Source of the DNA: Pisolithus tinctorius
Taxonomy: Eukaryota > Basidiomycota > Agaricomycetes > Boletales > Pisolithaceae
Assembly: GCA_024663395.1 (NCBI GenBank)
Contig: JANFAH010000048.1
Span: 124,001-188,000 of the forward strand
Direction: 5' to 3'
Length of the DNA: 64,000 nucleotides
A program made the translations under genes and the position numbers. Within the stretch, counting starts at the first letter, position 1, and the number at the start of each line of letters is the position of its first letter. Shown here in pieces: positions 54,595 through 64,000 of this stretch. Under the pieces are notes generated by a model. The model saw only the letters and a list, made by a program, of their open reading frames with translations, was not told where the DNA came from and did not search any database.

Positions 54595-55074
54595 ATGGCC
54601 ACCTCTTCGTCAGTCATCTCACTTGTCTCATTTGCCAGAGACAGTGGCTACGTATATCTGCCAGGCATTCCCACCAGCTTCCGTCCTGAAGCCCCCTGGT
54701 TCATCCCATCGTTGTCAGCCCCGTCTCATCCCATGCAGCTTGGTCAGCGTGTTCTCCTTGTCAGTATGACTTCCAGAAGGACGTTCTTTGGTCGCCTCAG
54801 GTCTGTCACTCGGTTAGAAAGGTCTTATGTGGTCGTTTCAGTCTCCCCGGTTGATGAAGCATATGGATCGTTCCTCCCTGCTCCCTGCACTGTCTTTATT
54901 CCAGTCTTGGCCATCATTCTTCCCGCATTGCGACAGCTGCAGTATAATCTACTGTCCTCCAGCCTCCCTGATCGCATTCATGATGAGTATGACATGCATC
55001 TTGCCTTCTTACTGCAAGATCCAGCAGAAGACGTTCCCCCTTCTCCTCCTCCTCCATCAGAGCCCTGTTCATGA
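54595..55074 (+). CDS. ORF inside the U3 of LTR F, unrecognised
   Basis: 159 codons from the ATG at 54595: MATSSSVISLVSFARDSGYV, YLPGIPTSFRPEAPWF, LGQRVLLVSMTSRRTFFGRL, SYVVVSVSPVDEAYGSF, then a hydrophobic VFIPVLAIILPALRQL and an acidic, proline-rich tail (DPAEDVPPSPPPPSEPCS). The frame is open 26 codons upstream of this ATG. Composition is protein-like. It lies upstream of the TATA box, so it would need its own promoter or read-in from outside. No family recognised. It may be a captured host exon or an accessory gene of the retroelement. Confidence 0.45.
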   Translation: MATSSSVISLVSFARDSGYVYLPGIPTSFRPEAPWFIPSLSAPSHPMQLGQRVLLVSMTSRRTFFGRLRSVTRLERSYVVVSVSPVDEAYGSFLPAPCTVFIPVLAIILPALRQLQYNLLSSSLPDRIHDEYDMHLAFLLQDPAEDVPPSPPPPSEPCS

Positions 55075-55511
55075 AGTTTTTGTTAACTTCGCTGAGAGGA
55101 TGGAAGGGTGGGAGACACGATCACGTATGCTCTCATTGCCCCCACAGACCCCCAATGCCCTAGCCCCCTTTGACACCTGACTCATGCCCTTCAATTCTGG
55201 AATTAATACTTCCCTATCTGGAAACACCGTCCATCTGTCATGCCATCTTTGGATCTAGAGATGTCTCCGCCGAGATCTAACTTGCATCGCCACCCCCTAA
55301 TGTGATATCAGTGTGCTTACTCAGTTTCTGATTCTGTTTGACTCGTTTTGTGATATTTTGACTATCCTTGACTCATTCACTGCCAATACTTACCAATCCT
55401 CTGTGCCTGCTTACTTATCATTTCTCGCTTACTCATCATGATTATTCAGTCCTTACTCATTACTTACCAAGTGTTTGTGCCTTGTTTGTCACAAGCTGTG
55501 CTCCCCCCTCA

Positions 55512-55518
55512 GTATATA
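55512..55518 (+). promoter_or_regulatory. TATA-like box in LTR F
   Basis: TATATAA between the ORF-bearing upstream part and the repeat-rich downstream part, as expected at a U3/R border. Transcription start not determinable. Confidence 0.5.
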
Positions 55519-56063
55519 AACCCCTATGTACTTAGCTACCCAGAATCAATCACAATCAATCAGGAAGCAATTCAGAAGCAGTCCAGCAGTCAGTCCAGTG
55601 CCCATCTCGTCGTCGACAGTTGAGGCTCCACGAAGGGGTCTATCTGTCATCATTCATATACTTGGTAGTTGAGGCTCATTTGGAAGAGTCTATCTACCAC
55701 CATTCATTATCTGAAGCTCCATCCACACTTAGTCAGCAAGTCTTGCTTAGTCATCCTCCCACTCCTGCATAACTCGTCATCGACTTGTGCAAGGAGCACG
55801 TCTTATCAAAGTCCTTCATCCCAGGTCCTTTCAGCTGAACACCTTCACTCTGTTCAGCATCCCCCATCCAATCATCACCCATTCATCTTCTCCTGCGTAA
55901 CTCGTCGTCGACTTGTGCCAGGAGCACCTCTCCTTGAAGTTCCCCCCCCACATTCAGGTTTCTGCCCTCCAGGTTCCGCGGAGGCACACCACCACTCGCT
56001 CTACATTTGTCTTTTGTGTTGGTTTTGGTTGGTTTTCACCACCTTTCCACACTTTGACTCACA

Positions 56064-57572
56064 ACGGATGTGATGGATATGATATTGCATGGCCAGGGCA
56101 TCTAAGGCTTGGACGAACGTGGGACCGTTGTCAGTGACAATCTTGGTGAGCAGACCCCAGCAGCATAGAATGTCCTCGAAGATGAAGGACGTGAGTGCGG
56201 CACTATTTTCTGTGCGCAACATATGCCATTCGGGATATGAGGTGAGCACGCAACGAGCCTGTACTATGTAGCAGTAGCTGCTGGCTTTGGGCATCAGCAT
56301 CATGTCAATGTGAGCTTTATGAAACAGGCCCCCTATCATGGGTACAGTGGGGGGGATATGAAGCTTCTGCGTCTGGCGGATCTGGCATTCGTGACAAGTG
56401 CGGACATACCACTTCACATCCTTGACAAGCAGAGGCCACCAAGAGCAGAGGAGAAGGCGTGTGCGGACCGTGAAGACACCTTTGTGCCCAAGGTCATCAT
56501 GCGCTTCTTTGATAAGACGGTACCACTTGGATTCATTGACAACTGGCTGGTGCCATCCGTGCGGTTCCCTACGCCATAAGTTACCATCTAGGAGGAAGAA
56601 GCAGCTGGCCAAATTAAAGAAGGATGAGTACTGCGCATCAGTAAGGTCAGGAGGTTGCTCACGGGTCGCAAGGAATGCATGGATCATTTCTATCTTTGCT
56701 TCGCATGCCCGAGCTTTTGCGGACTGCGGAATAGCAGGGTCGTCTGGGGTATCGGAAGGGCTATTAGCATCAGCAGTCGCAGAGAATGCGAGATAGAAGG
56801 ATGCAGGTGGCGGGAGGCTTGCCCGATGGTAAGTGGGTGGCGGTAGGGAATGCTGATCTTGACTGGAAAGTGACATAGGAGGCGGGTGGTCATTGACAAC
56901 CTGCATAGAGAAAGAATAACAACGGTCTAGCCAATCCTCATGGTCGTCATCCTCGGGCAGGTCGAGCTCTGACCGCGGACGGTGGGACAAGCCATCAGGG
57001 CCGGCATGCCTATCCGTGGGGACATGGACAAGTTTGAACGAGAAAAGGAGGACGCCAGCAATCCAGCGATTGATCGTCGCGTTAGGCTGCAGATCTGGGT
57101 TATTTATCATACCCTTAATATACTTCGCATCTACCTCCACAGTGAAGTTAGTGAGGCCGAAGATGTATACGTGTACCGCGCGCAATGCGTGGAAGAGACT
57201 GTACAACTCAAGCTTAGCCTGAGAGTAGCGGCTTTCCACTTCGTTGAGGGTGATGGATCCAAAGCGACTCAGGTACCGTCTGCCGTCTTCACCGAGCTGG
57301 TAGAGGATGTAGCCAACTGCGATGACTGATGTGTCAACTGCTAAAATTACTTTGCGACTGCACTCATAGTCAATCCTTTGGAGTGCGGGGGACTTTACAA
57401 TTTTGTCCTTGAGTCGTTGCATGGCAGCGCATTGCAGTTCGTCCCATGTGAATGGTACGTCTTTCCATGTGAGTGCGACTAGTGGCCGTGCAATCTTGGC
57501 AAAATCTTTGATGAAGATGCGTAGCACTCTGCAGACACCAAGGAAACCACAGACCTGTGTCAGGTTGCGGCA
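56064..57572 (-). pseudogene. G2 RNase H and integrase, first part
   Basis: Minus strand from 57572: CRNLTQVCGFLGVCRVLRIF, DFAKIARPLVALTWKDVPFT, SPALQRIDYECSRKVILAVD (first RNase H Asp), SRFGSITLNEVESRYSQAK (Glu), ELYSLFHALRAVHVYIFG, VEVDAKYIKGMINNPDLQPN (Asp), HVPTDRHAGPDGLSHRPR (Asp). Then an acidic spacer, the integrase zinc-binding H-H-C-C (LIKEAHDDLGHKGV...CHECQIRQTQ), core AHIDMMLMPKASSYCYIVQA (Asp) and LTKIVTDNGPTFVQALDALA (Asp), ending HHIR at the insertion of F. Open over more than 500 codons. A TAG at 57573-57575 separates it from RT in the same frame. Confidence 0.94.
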
Positions 57573-58934
57573 CTACGGCCAGTCGCGGATCTTCTGCACT
57601 TTGCTTTCTTCAGGAATGCGACCTTCAAAGGTGCACTTGTGGCCAACAATCACAGCGGACGGAGCGGCTAGCATGAACTTCTTTGCCAAGACGGTGGCTC
57701 TGATGTTCTGCAAATGCTGAAGGATACGGTTAACGACTATACAGTGATTCCAGATAAATTTCCAAATCCCAGGATTCTCCGGGATAGTCTCATAGGACCC
57801 GTCTGCGCACTGATAGCGGGTGGTCTTGGATTTTATGGGGACGTCATCTATGAAGGGCAGGGTATGATGTGGGATCTCATCCTGGAGAACAAATGCAGTA
57901 TCTCCCTGGTATACCTGTACCGCATTCGCATGACCTTGCGGCAGAGTAGTAAGCTGATGTGGTCCGAGGGGGGTACCAAAGGTGGTGAGGTCGCGGGAAT
58001 CTACGTGCAGCGCGCGCTGGTCATACCTGGAGTAGAGGTCCATCATCGCATACACCACATATCCAGCAAAGGATTCTGCAAGGTGTTCTACGAAGGGCAG
58101 AATGGACGCATCATGGATGGTCACTGCATTCAGGGGCTGTAAGTCATGCACAAGACAAAGAGACTTTCCATCTTTCTTTACTATGCACAACCAGTGGGAG
58201 TGGTAAGCCGCTGTAGAAGGTTCATACATGCCGGATTTGATGTGATCTTTAATCATGTCTATGACTTGGGCATGTATCACGTTCAGGATAGGGATATTGT
58301 GTTGGACCCAAGGTGTGTGCGGAATCATAGGAATCTTTACTTGCAGAAAATACCATTTGTCTAGGTGTCCATGCTCTGTAATGTCCCAAGCGAATGCGAG
58401 CTCATGGACTGAAACGAGCCAAGTTACGAGTTTAAGTTCTTCTGGCCAAAGCCAACCTGCAGGATCAAGGTCAAGTTCCACAGCCTGTTCAGCAGTGAAG
58501 CGGATGCCCGGAGCGAAGTCTGGTGGATGGGTTGGAAGTGGTTGGAGACCAGCGAGTGGGTCGTCAGGCAGGCTGCGCATGATGCGGTATTCTTCTGCCA
58601 TTGGGGCAGGTACCGTCCGAACCTTCTTGGCAACTGGCTTGTAAACGAGGGTGTGAACTGCGGGATCTAGTTGATAAATGCTGCTGAATGTGGCTATAGC
58701 AGAGGGGTTTAGTATTGTCTGAGTGGAAGAGAGGAAAGTGAAAACAGGTGAGGGTATTCCGGTGGGTATGTTCCACAGCACGGGTGCCGCAGGTGAAGAG
58801 AAGTTCGTCGAAGTAAAGGCTAATGATGAGACTGTAGGACTGAGGAACGGATAACAGTGGCTAAATAGGAAACAGGACGTCTTAGTAGGCTCTCCCCAAC
58901 CGTTTGGTGGATCATCGATATTCAAAAACCCCAT
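57573..58934 (-). pseudogene. G2 reverse transcriptase
   Basis: Minus strand, about 450 codons. Linker (MRSLPDDPLAGLQPLPTHPP), then RT blocks: AQVIDMIKDHIKSGMYEPST, HWLCIVKKDGKSLCLVHDLQ, YVVYAMMDLYSRYDQRALHV (first Asp), TLPQGHANAVQVYQGDTAFV, HTLPFIDDVPIKSKTTRYQ (the catalytic DD in FIDDVP form, normal for this clade), GIWKFIWNHCIVVNRILQHL, SAVIVGHKCTFEGRIPEES. It stops at TAG 57573-57575 and resumes in frame into RNase H, so the polyprotein has a single nonsense here. Upstream it joins the protease region, where stops interrupt. Confidence 0.93.
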
Positions 58935-59877
58935 TCAACTATACTTTGGTGGCTATGGCAGTGCTTGCTGCACTTGCAGCATGGACAGCCCTCGCGCCAC
59001 GGGCACGTGGGCAAAGTGTACTTGCAGCTGTCGTTCAGGTCTCAGAGAGTGATCCACTGTCCGCCGTCAGGATAATCGTTTGTTACCACACTCATAAGGC
59101 AAATGAACGGTCATCCGAGGAGCATGTTGAAGTTGGCATGTTCAATTACTTGAACCTGTAGCATGACTGGCCCAGCGCCGAAGTCGAGTTTCAGGTTCTC
59201 TAGTACGCCTACAGTAGTGTCTTTAGACATGTTAGCAGATGTCATAGTCATGAGATGATCGCAGCGCAATGGAAGCCCAATCTTTTCCCAAACATGCCTG
59301 GGCATGGCAACGATTTCCAAACCGGAATCTAGTATGCAGTTGATGGTGACGTCGGTCCCAGGGACCTTGGCTTCGATGCACCAGAGTGGCAGAGTGTGGT
59401 GAGCTACGATCGAGCCGTCGTCACCATGGATAACGCGGTCTCTGTATTCACACACAGTTCTTTGAGGATTGCGGCCAGTCAGTTCGTTCACATGTGTTTC
59501 ACCATGGTGATGTCTCTGAACTGTTTGCGAAACTCTGGGGCTACTGCAAATAATTCTTTGACTGGCATGGCAACGCTGGTTTCGAGTATGCGCTCCATGA
59601 TACACTTGGGCATGGCTTCGTCTTTGAGAGGGAATGAGTAACGATACTGGTTTTGATTGCGAGCTGCTGGGTACAGTGTCTGCGACGGAACAACTGCTGC
59701 AGGAACGGGATCCTTGCGCGCGGGCATTGGAGCTGGACTAGTTGGAGGAACATATGGTTTCGTAGCGGTGGATGTTGGTGCAGGTGTAGAGGGATGGGAT
59801 GCCTGGCGAGCGGCATGCGAACTTTGAACGCCAGGGGAAATGATTTCCTCTTTGACAGTGGCTGCATGTGGGTTGAC
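58935..59877 (-). pseudogene. G2 gag-pol linker and protease
   Basis: After the gag stop the same frame continues VNPHAATVKEEIISPGVQSS, through a Pro-rich spacer to NQYRYSFPLKDEAMPK and VKELFAVAPEFRKQFRD. A frameshift near 59490 leads to NELTGRNPQRTVCEYRDRV, the aspartic protease site TINCILDSGLEIVAMPRHVW and GAGPVMLQVQVIEHANFNMLLG. The frame then breaks again (about 59110), where a Cys-rich CPCCKCSKHCHSHQ segment typical of this gypsy clade is readable. The protease would cleave Gag-Pol; this copy cannot do so. Confidence 0.85.
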
Positions 59878-61197
59878 TCATGGAGGGTTGGCAGGATGTG
59901 CCATGGGTCGAGCTGTGATTTCAACTCCGTCGAAGCGGGCTTTCTTTCTGCAGGGAATGACTGCTCCCTTGTTACCTTTATCCGCTTGGTAGGTAGCCCA
60001 AGCTTGAGCGACATATGCTTGGAAGTCAGGGTCGGCTAAGTCTGCGACAGGTTCATCAGCGTCTTGGACAGTGTTTAAGAAGGCAGAAGGCTGGATTTCC
60101 AACTGCACATCAATTTTGGGATGAGCAACGCAGAAGAGGTTAGCGGTGCCTTGCACAGCCGCGTTGTGTGGAGCAGCAGGAGTCACAGCACGTGTGCTGG
60201 CCTGGTCTCTGTCAGCCATGACGTGGTCAACAGCCTCTCTCAGTGAGTTACATTCAGGGAAACGTGGAATTCGGCTCCCATCTGCCAGATAGAGACAGTT
60301 GTCTGTACCTCTCGTGATCTTACCAGCGTGGATATAAACTTCAATGAGCATGCACATCCTTGTCCAGTGGTTGGGGTCTGCACAGAAACCGCAGCCAGGT
60401 CTGCATTGCTGCAGCGGAGGCTGTGTCTGGAAGTTGTATTCCTGTTTAACGACAGTACCAGCAGGTGGCACTTGCGGCATGTAAGCCGACGAGGGAGGTG
60501 CAGCTGGCGAGGCTGCGGTACCCATCATCAGTACCGCGCTATGAAGAGCAGATCCTGTCAGAAAGAACTTGGCAGCTTTGACAACTTCTGCAAGTGGGTA
60601 TGGATCGTCAGGGTGGAGGTCGGTGCGGACTATAGAGAGTAAATGACGAATATGATCTGCAATGGCCCTCGGGAAGCCATTCAGGAACATGGAATCCCAT
60701 TCCGTCTCTGCAAGCTTTTTAGTTTTAATGAGCAGGGCAGAAATCTTAGTGAATTTCCGCTGGTATTCTCCAAGATCATCCTGGTTCCACATAGGCTTGG
60801 ACTGATATTCTTCGACGAGGTACTGCAAGTTATGGCAGTAGCGGTTGTCACCCTTGCAGCCAGGGTACAAACCCTTAACAGCTACTACGAAGGCATCCCA
60901 GTCGTCAGCTGTGGGAGTGGCTTCTGGGAGCATTTGCCAGACCTCGGCTTCTTCAAGGTCAGTGTAGTGGATTGCGGCTCTGATCTTGCCACGGTCATCA
61001 AGAGCAGCGAGAGTACCGAGGAAGTCGATGTCTTCGAGGTAACATGGAAGCTGCACAGGAGAATCTCCACTAAATTTAGGTGAGTTTTGTGTTCCATGGA
61101 GCGGCATCTGAAACTGAGGATTAGCCATTGGTGGGTTAACCTGTGGTGGCAGTGCCGGATTGGTAACGGGTGGAACGGGTATTGGTTGCGGGTGCAA
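59878..61197 (-). pseudogene. G2 Gag
   Basis: Minus strand: HGTQNSPKFSGDSPVQLPCY, LAALDDRGKIRAAIHYTDLE, EVWQMLPEATPTADDWDAF, LYPGCKGDNRYCHNLQYLVE, WNQDDLGEYQRKFTKISALL, WDSMFLNGFPRAIADHIRHL, HPDDPYPLAEVVKAAKFFLT, zinc knuckle CGFCADPNHWTRMC (C-x2-C-x4-H-x4-C), and a basic C-terminus PCRKKARFDGVEI. It ends at a TGA (59878-59880), and the same frame continues into the pol linker, so this may be a nonsense or a readthrough stop. No ATG opens the frame; a frameshift near 61190 probably hides the start. Structural shell protein of the virus-like particle. Confidence 0.9.
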
Positions 61198-61703
61198 AGC
61201 AGTTGGTATAGTGCGCGAGTGAGCGGGTGGAAGTGTTCGCGGGTTACTAATTGGCTGATGGGTGGTCTGCGACCGAGAGAGTGGTCACGGCAGTGTGGTG
61301 GATGGAGCTGGGAGTCTGGGTATAGATTCAGAGGCGTCAAAGAGATGGGAAAAAGAGGGCGTCGGTGATGATGAATCAGATGATGTGATGGGTGTTAAAG
61401 GTGATGGCAGGGTTTCGGGCCTTCGGGGAGTCAAGTGGATAAAGCCACTGGGAAAATCAGGCGGTGAGATCTAGGTGATCCGACACGACGGATATCTGAT
61501 CTGCCGAAATATCAGGAGGAGTGATCGCGGGTAGTACCCATGGAATGTCAGTGGGTAATTGTGTGTGATCCAGTGTTACAGGTGAAACAGGGCGGAAAAT
61601 GTCGGAGTCTTCTGACAGGTTGAGATTGTGAAAGTGCAGGCATAAATTTTCTAGTTCGGTGCGTTCGGCGGTGTGCCTGAGCGACCTTCTGGAAGCGACA
61701 GCA
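61198..61703 (-). other. G2 5' leader and frameshifted Gag N-terminus
   Basis: Minus-strand frames hold Pro/His-rich Gag-like sequence (HPLTRALYQLLCTRNQYPFH) in another register than the main Gag frame. Nearest the primer site there is untranslated leader. Confidence 0.55.
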
Positions 61704-61725
61704 GAATCCCTCGCAGTGGGCTCCA
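61704..61725 (-). promoter_or_regulatory. G2 primer-binding site
   Basis: Two bases after the 5' LTR (minus strand) comes TGGAGCCCACTGCGAGGG, beginning with the TGG that pairs to a tRNA 3' CCA. Which tRNA is not clear from the sequence. Confidence 0.75.
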
Positions 61726-61727
61726 GT

Positions 61728-62383
61728 TGTAGGAAAAGTCCAAGTAGCTGTATAATATGAGCTAGATGGCTTAGATAACAACAATAAAAAATGAAGGGAA
61801 CGAATTGCTCATCCCAAGGGATTCTGGACTGTCGAGACTAGAAGGTGAGACCCGGCGCTTTGTAGTGGTAGCGGTTCGTGACATGCATGGCGTGGTCCGC
61901 GGAATAGTACTGGTGATGCGAGCGGTGCGAGCGGTATACGTAGTTCGTGCGTGGTGGAATGCAAGACGTGCGGTGTAGACAAAGTGTAAAGGAAACTCGT
62001 GGTGACCTTCTGAGTGCCAAAAGGTATCATTCTGTACCTAAGTACAGGGTTTTATAGTCTGGGCAAACCTGGAACCTAAGTAAGACAGGCTGCAGTAAAG
62101 GAAAGCCGCGCGACAGTGCATACACAGAAGACAGGCCAAAAACAGAGGCCGAGGGTATACTACAAGCACTAAAGGAACAGAGACCGTGATAAGAGAAAGA
62201 GTCCGAGGAAAAACAACAACCGGAGCACAGCGGCCACGGGTATAGCACTGTGCGAGAGGGAGCGAGGGCGTGGGAAGGTAGCACGTGAACAATGGTGAAT
62301 GCGAGAGGGGAGCAGACGTAACAGTAGTCATGGAACAGTTAATGATAGGGGCTTACATGTCCAGGGAATGCGGATTCCTCACA
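61728..62383 (-). repeat. G2 5' LTR (E2)
   Basis: 656 bp, same ends as E1. Flanked on the plus-strand right by GCGG, the target duplication shared with the left of E1. Confidence 0.93.
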
Positions 62384-63014
62384 GCGGAGAAGAAGCGGAG
62401 GACGCATGAAGCTTCACATCATCAGCAGAAAGTTGTAAGCAGAACTGTCTAGAGCCAGGGAGAGCACAGGCTCTGACATATGCAGCAGCATTGATGAGTG
62501 AGACGAGCGGAGCAGAGTGTGGCAAGTCAGTTGGAGGTGCAGTCAGAGCTGCAAATGGAGTGGAGGGTGTCAGATCTGGAGCAGAGGTCGCAGGGGAAGA
62601 TGACCAAGGCACCTGGGGTGTTGGCATTCCCTGTAATGATGGTTTGAACGATATACTGCCCAGTACCCAGTCAATCGACAGATTGAAGCAGGTGAGCCAG
62701 TTGTGTCCTAACACCAGCAAACATGAAGAATCCAATGGAGTAACATAAAATGAAATGGAATTGACATCACTGGAAGGAAAGCAGAGGGAAAGATCTACTT
62801 CTTGGGAAATGACAGCATTTGTACTACCATCAAACAAGTGGAGCAGAATTGGCAGAGAGATGGAGGAAACAGAAATGGCATATTTTTTGATTATAGACGG
62901 GTCTGCAAAACAATGAGAAGAGCTGGAATTGATCAACGCAGAAACAGTATTAACAGAGTAGTCAAGAAGAGTTACAGATGGAAGTAAAGAATTGGGACTA
63001 GAAAGAGCAGACAC
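62384..63014 (-). pseudogene. Gypsy element G1, protease region
   Basis: Minus strand: VSALINSSSSHCFADPSII (the D-S/T-G protease site appears as NSSSS, so the catalytic Asp is changed), ISLPILLHLFDGSTNAVISQ, VDLSLCFPSSDVNSISFYVT, PLDSSCLLVLGHNWLTCFNL, SIDWVLGSISFKPSLQG, then a Pro-rich linker and VSLINAAAYVRACALPGSRQ. Continues into PPPDLSSVPPEY at 50445 after removal of G2. This block is typical of chromovirus-like fungal gypsy elements. Open over about 210 codons. Confidence 0.9.
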
Positions 63015-63774
63015 GTTGTGGGGAACAGAATCTCTCCCTGCTAGAATAGTGATAGGCTGAAGGTGAGTTGGTGAGCCTGCCTAGGATTGTCCCAAGGGAA
63101 CCTAGACTAGCACAAGAGCAAAAGGAGGCAAGAAGAAGAGGGTTGAAGAATATGAGCTGTTGAGGTCATCACAGGGTGTCCTTCGACATTGTGTTCTGCA
63201 GAGAATCTTTCTAATCCAATTCTAAGTGGGTTTTTCAAAGTTGTTTTTACTGTACAGTACCTGCTAGCTAAATAGTGTAATGGAAGCAGAAGGGTTTTCA
63301 GGGAGGGAACAAGCGAACTCAGGGTAGCCTCTACAAGTGATGTTAACCTTCTGAACAGGGTCCCTGACAGAATGACAGCAAGAGAGAAGAATTGATCAGG
63401 TACCAAGCAGTGTGCTGAACAAGGACAATGTGAGTGAAGCAAAGTGGGAACACGATGGTAAGGACTTCACAGGGTTCGAGACGGGCCTGTCAAGGGTCGC
63501 TCGAGTTTGGCAAGGCTATTTGATAGGCTCACATGACTAGCCTCATGTATTGATGAGCAAGCATTGACAGTCAATGCATGCAATCTTGTATGTGACTCAA
63601 TGCCTCAATGATCTGTGTGAACTATGATGTGCGTACCCACCACCCGACATGTCCTTTCGCACATGAAGTAGTGTAGGGAGTCTCGACTCCCCACAGCATT
63701 GAGTCGGATGTCCAGTTGTGCACAGTTGGGATCAACTCTTCCTCCAGGCTGTGCGAGCTCCCTGGAGGAGTGGA
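63015..63774 (-). other. G1 gag-pol spacer, broken
   Basis: Between Gag and protease of G1. Minus-strand frames are short (63107-63442) and not recognised. It is longer than expected for this junction, so a small insertion or decay is likely. Confidence 0.45.
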
Positions 63775-64000
63775 CTAGTTTTTTGGCTCTGCCTTCTCTG
63801 CAGGTGGAGGAGGCGGAGTTCCAGCTGTAGCTGCATGGGAGGTGGACTTGGGACAGTCCTTGGTGGAGTGGCCAGCCTCGCCACAGAAGAGGCAGAGGTT
63901 GTTTTTCATCCTGTGCTGGTGTTCAGTGGAGGTGAGTTTGCCATCCTTGCCCAGAAGATGAGCAATATCGGACTTGGACACGTCAGACTTGGGCAGATCT
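63775..64000 (-). pseudogene. Gypsy element G1, Gag C-terminus (runs off the window)
   Basis: Minus strand: SKSDIAHLLGKDGKLTSTEH, zinc knuckle CLFCGEAGHSTKDC (C-x2-C-x4-H-x4-C), then a Pro/Ala/Lys tail PPPPPAEKAEPKN ending at the TAG/TAA-type stop near 63775. The rest of Gag and the 5' LTR lie beyond 64000. Binds the element's RNA in the particle. Only this C-terminal part is visible. Confidence 0.85.

Larger units (their letters stand above)
54192..56063 (+). mobile_element. Element F: 1.87-kb solo LTR with internal ORF
   Basis: Plus strand TGTCACACACC...TTTGACTCACA with target duplication ACGG at 54188-54191 and 56064-56067. Removing it restores the G2 integrase reading HHIR-ISPYN exactly. 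TATATAA at 55512-55518 and downstream repeats (GTTGAGGCTC...GTCTATCT twice; AACTCGTC.TCGACTTGTGC twice) suggest U3, R and U5 order on the plus strand. No second LTR, gag or pol inside. Confidence 0.85.
50446..62383 (-). mobile_element. Full-length Ty3/gypsy element G2 (11.9 kb), inserted in G1
   Basis: Two LTRs (E1 50446-51098, E2 61728-62383) and a 4-bp target duplication GCGG (50442-50445 and 62384-62387). Removing G2 restores the G1 frame SSASSPPPDLSSVPPEY. Order on the minus strand: 5' LTR, primer site, gag, protease, RT, RNase H, integrase, an antisense zinc-cluster gene, 3' LTR. It contains the later solo LTR F. The pol type (PFIDDVP catalytic motif, YIKGM RNase H) is common in Agaricomycetes. 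The LTRs differ mainly by C/T and G/A changes. Confidence 0.94.

Noticed and set aside
60643..61083. Plus-strand frames opposite G2 Gag
   Set aside because: Complement of a clearly coding Gag frame with zinc knuckle; no motif on the plus strand.

Overview
The window reads as a repeat-rich, probably heterochromatic stretch of a basidiomycete (most likely Agaricomycete) genome. The evidence is spliceosomal introns of about 50 bp, a Tnp2-type CACTA transposase, a KDZ-type transposase next to a TET/JBP-like dioxygenase, Agaricomycete-style Ty3/gypsy and Ty1/copia elements, and decayed WD40 and F-box-like host genes. No bacterial, organellar or viral genome features were seen. Almost every recognisable coding segment belongs to a mobile element, and most are broken.

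Layout. 1-8.9 kb: low-density host-like DNA with an intron-rich WD40 gene (698-2290), a 31-bp minisatellite, one copy of a 690-bp duplicated repeat and an F-box/LRR-like pseudogene (5491-6510). 8.9-12.4 kb: a pair of imperfect 230-bp inverted arms enclosing an apparently intact Tc1 element (10413-12022, DD34E, perfect 27-bp TIRs, TA target duplication). 12.5-16.9 kb: a multi-exon CACTA (Tnp2) transposase gene. 17.4-22.3 kb: the second 690-bp repeat copy, unrecognised remnants, a minus-strand repeat family and a 20-bp minisatellite. 22.3-25.0 kb: LTR L1 and the remains of a plus-strand zinc-cluster/coiled-coil gene. 25.0-34.0 kb: nested copia elements sharing two related LTR types, with complementary internal deletions. 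34.0-40.5 kb: a CpG-poor minus-strand KDZ transposon remnant (KDZ transposase plus TET/JBP-like gene) hit by three solo copia LTRs, one solo gypsy-type LTR and two 176-bp tRNA-like elements. 40.5-47.3 kb: an old copia element split by a 3.8-kb Tc1-type element with 474-bp TIRs and no transposase. 47.3-49.8 kb: LTR L3 with a truncated zinc-cluster gene, then a palindromic element. 49.8-64 kb: a gypsy element (G1, minus strand) split by a full-length 11.9-kb gypsy element (G2, minus strand, TSD GCGG) that itself holds a 1.87-kb solo LTR (F) with an ORF in its U3.

Most unusual points. (1) Three 176-bp elements with TG...CA ends and exact 5-bp target duplications carry a tRNA-like Pol III cassette. 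(2) A plus-strand, intron-containing zinc-cluster ORF lies antisense to the retroelement at the 3' LTR in G2 and next to LTRs L1 and L3. (3) The F solo LTR contains a 159-codon ORF. (4) A KDZ transposon remnant is linked to a TET/JBP-like 2OG-Fe(II) dioxygenase whose iron ligands and 2OG-binding Arg can still be read. (5) Many disabling mutations are CGA-to-TGA changes, consistent with decay by CpG methylation.

All calls come from reading the sequence; no database search was run. Family names rest on remembered motifs, and exon boundaries are approximate unless stated.
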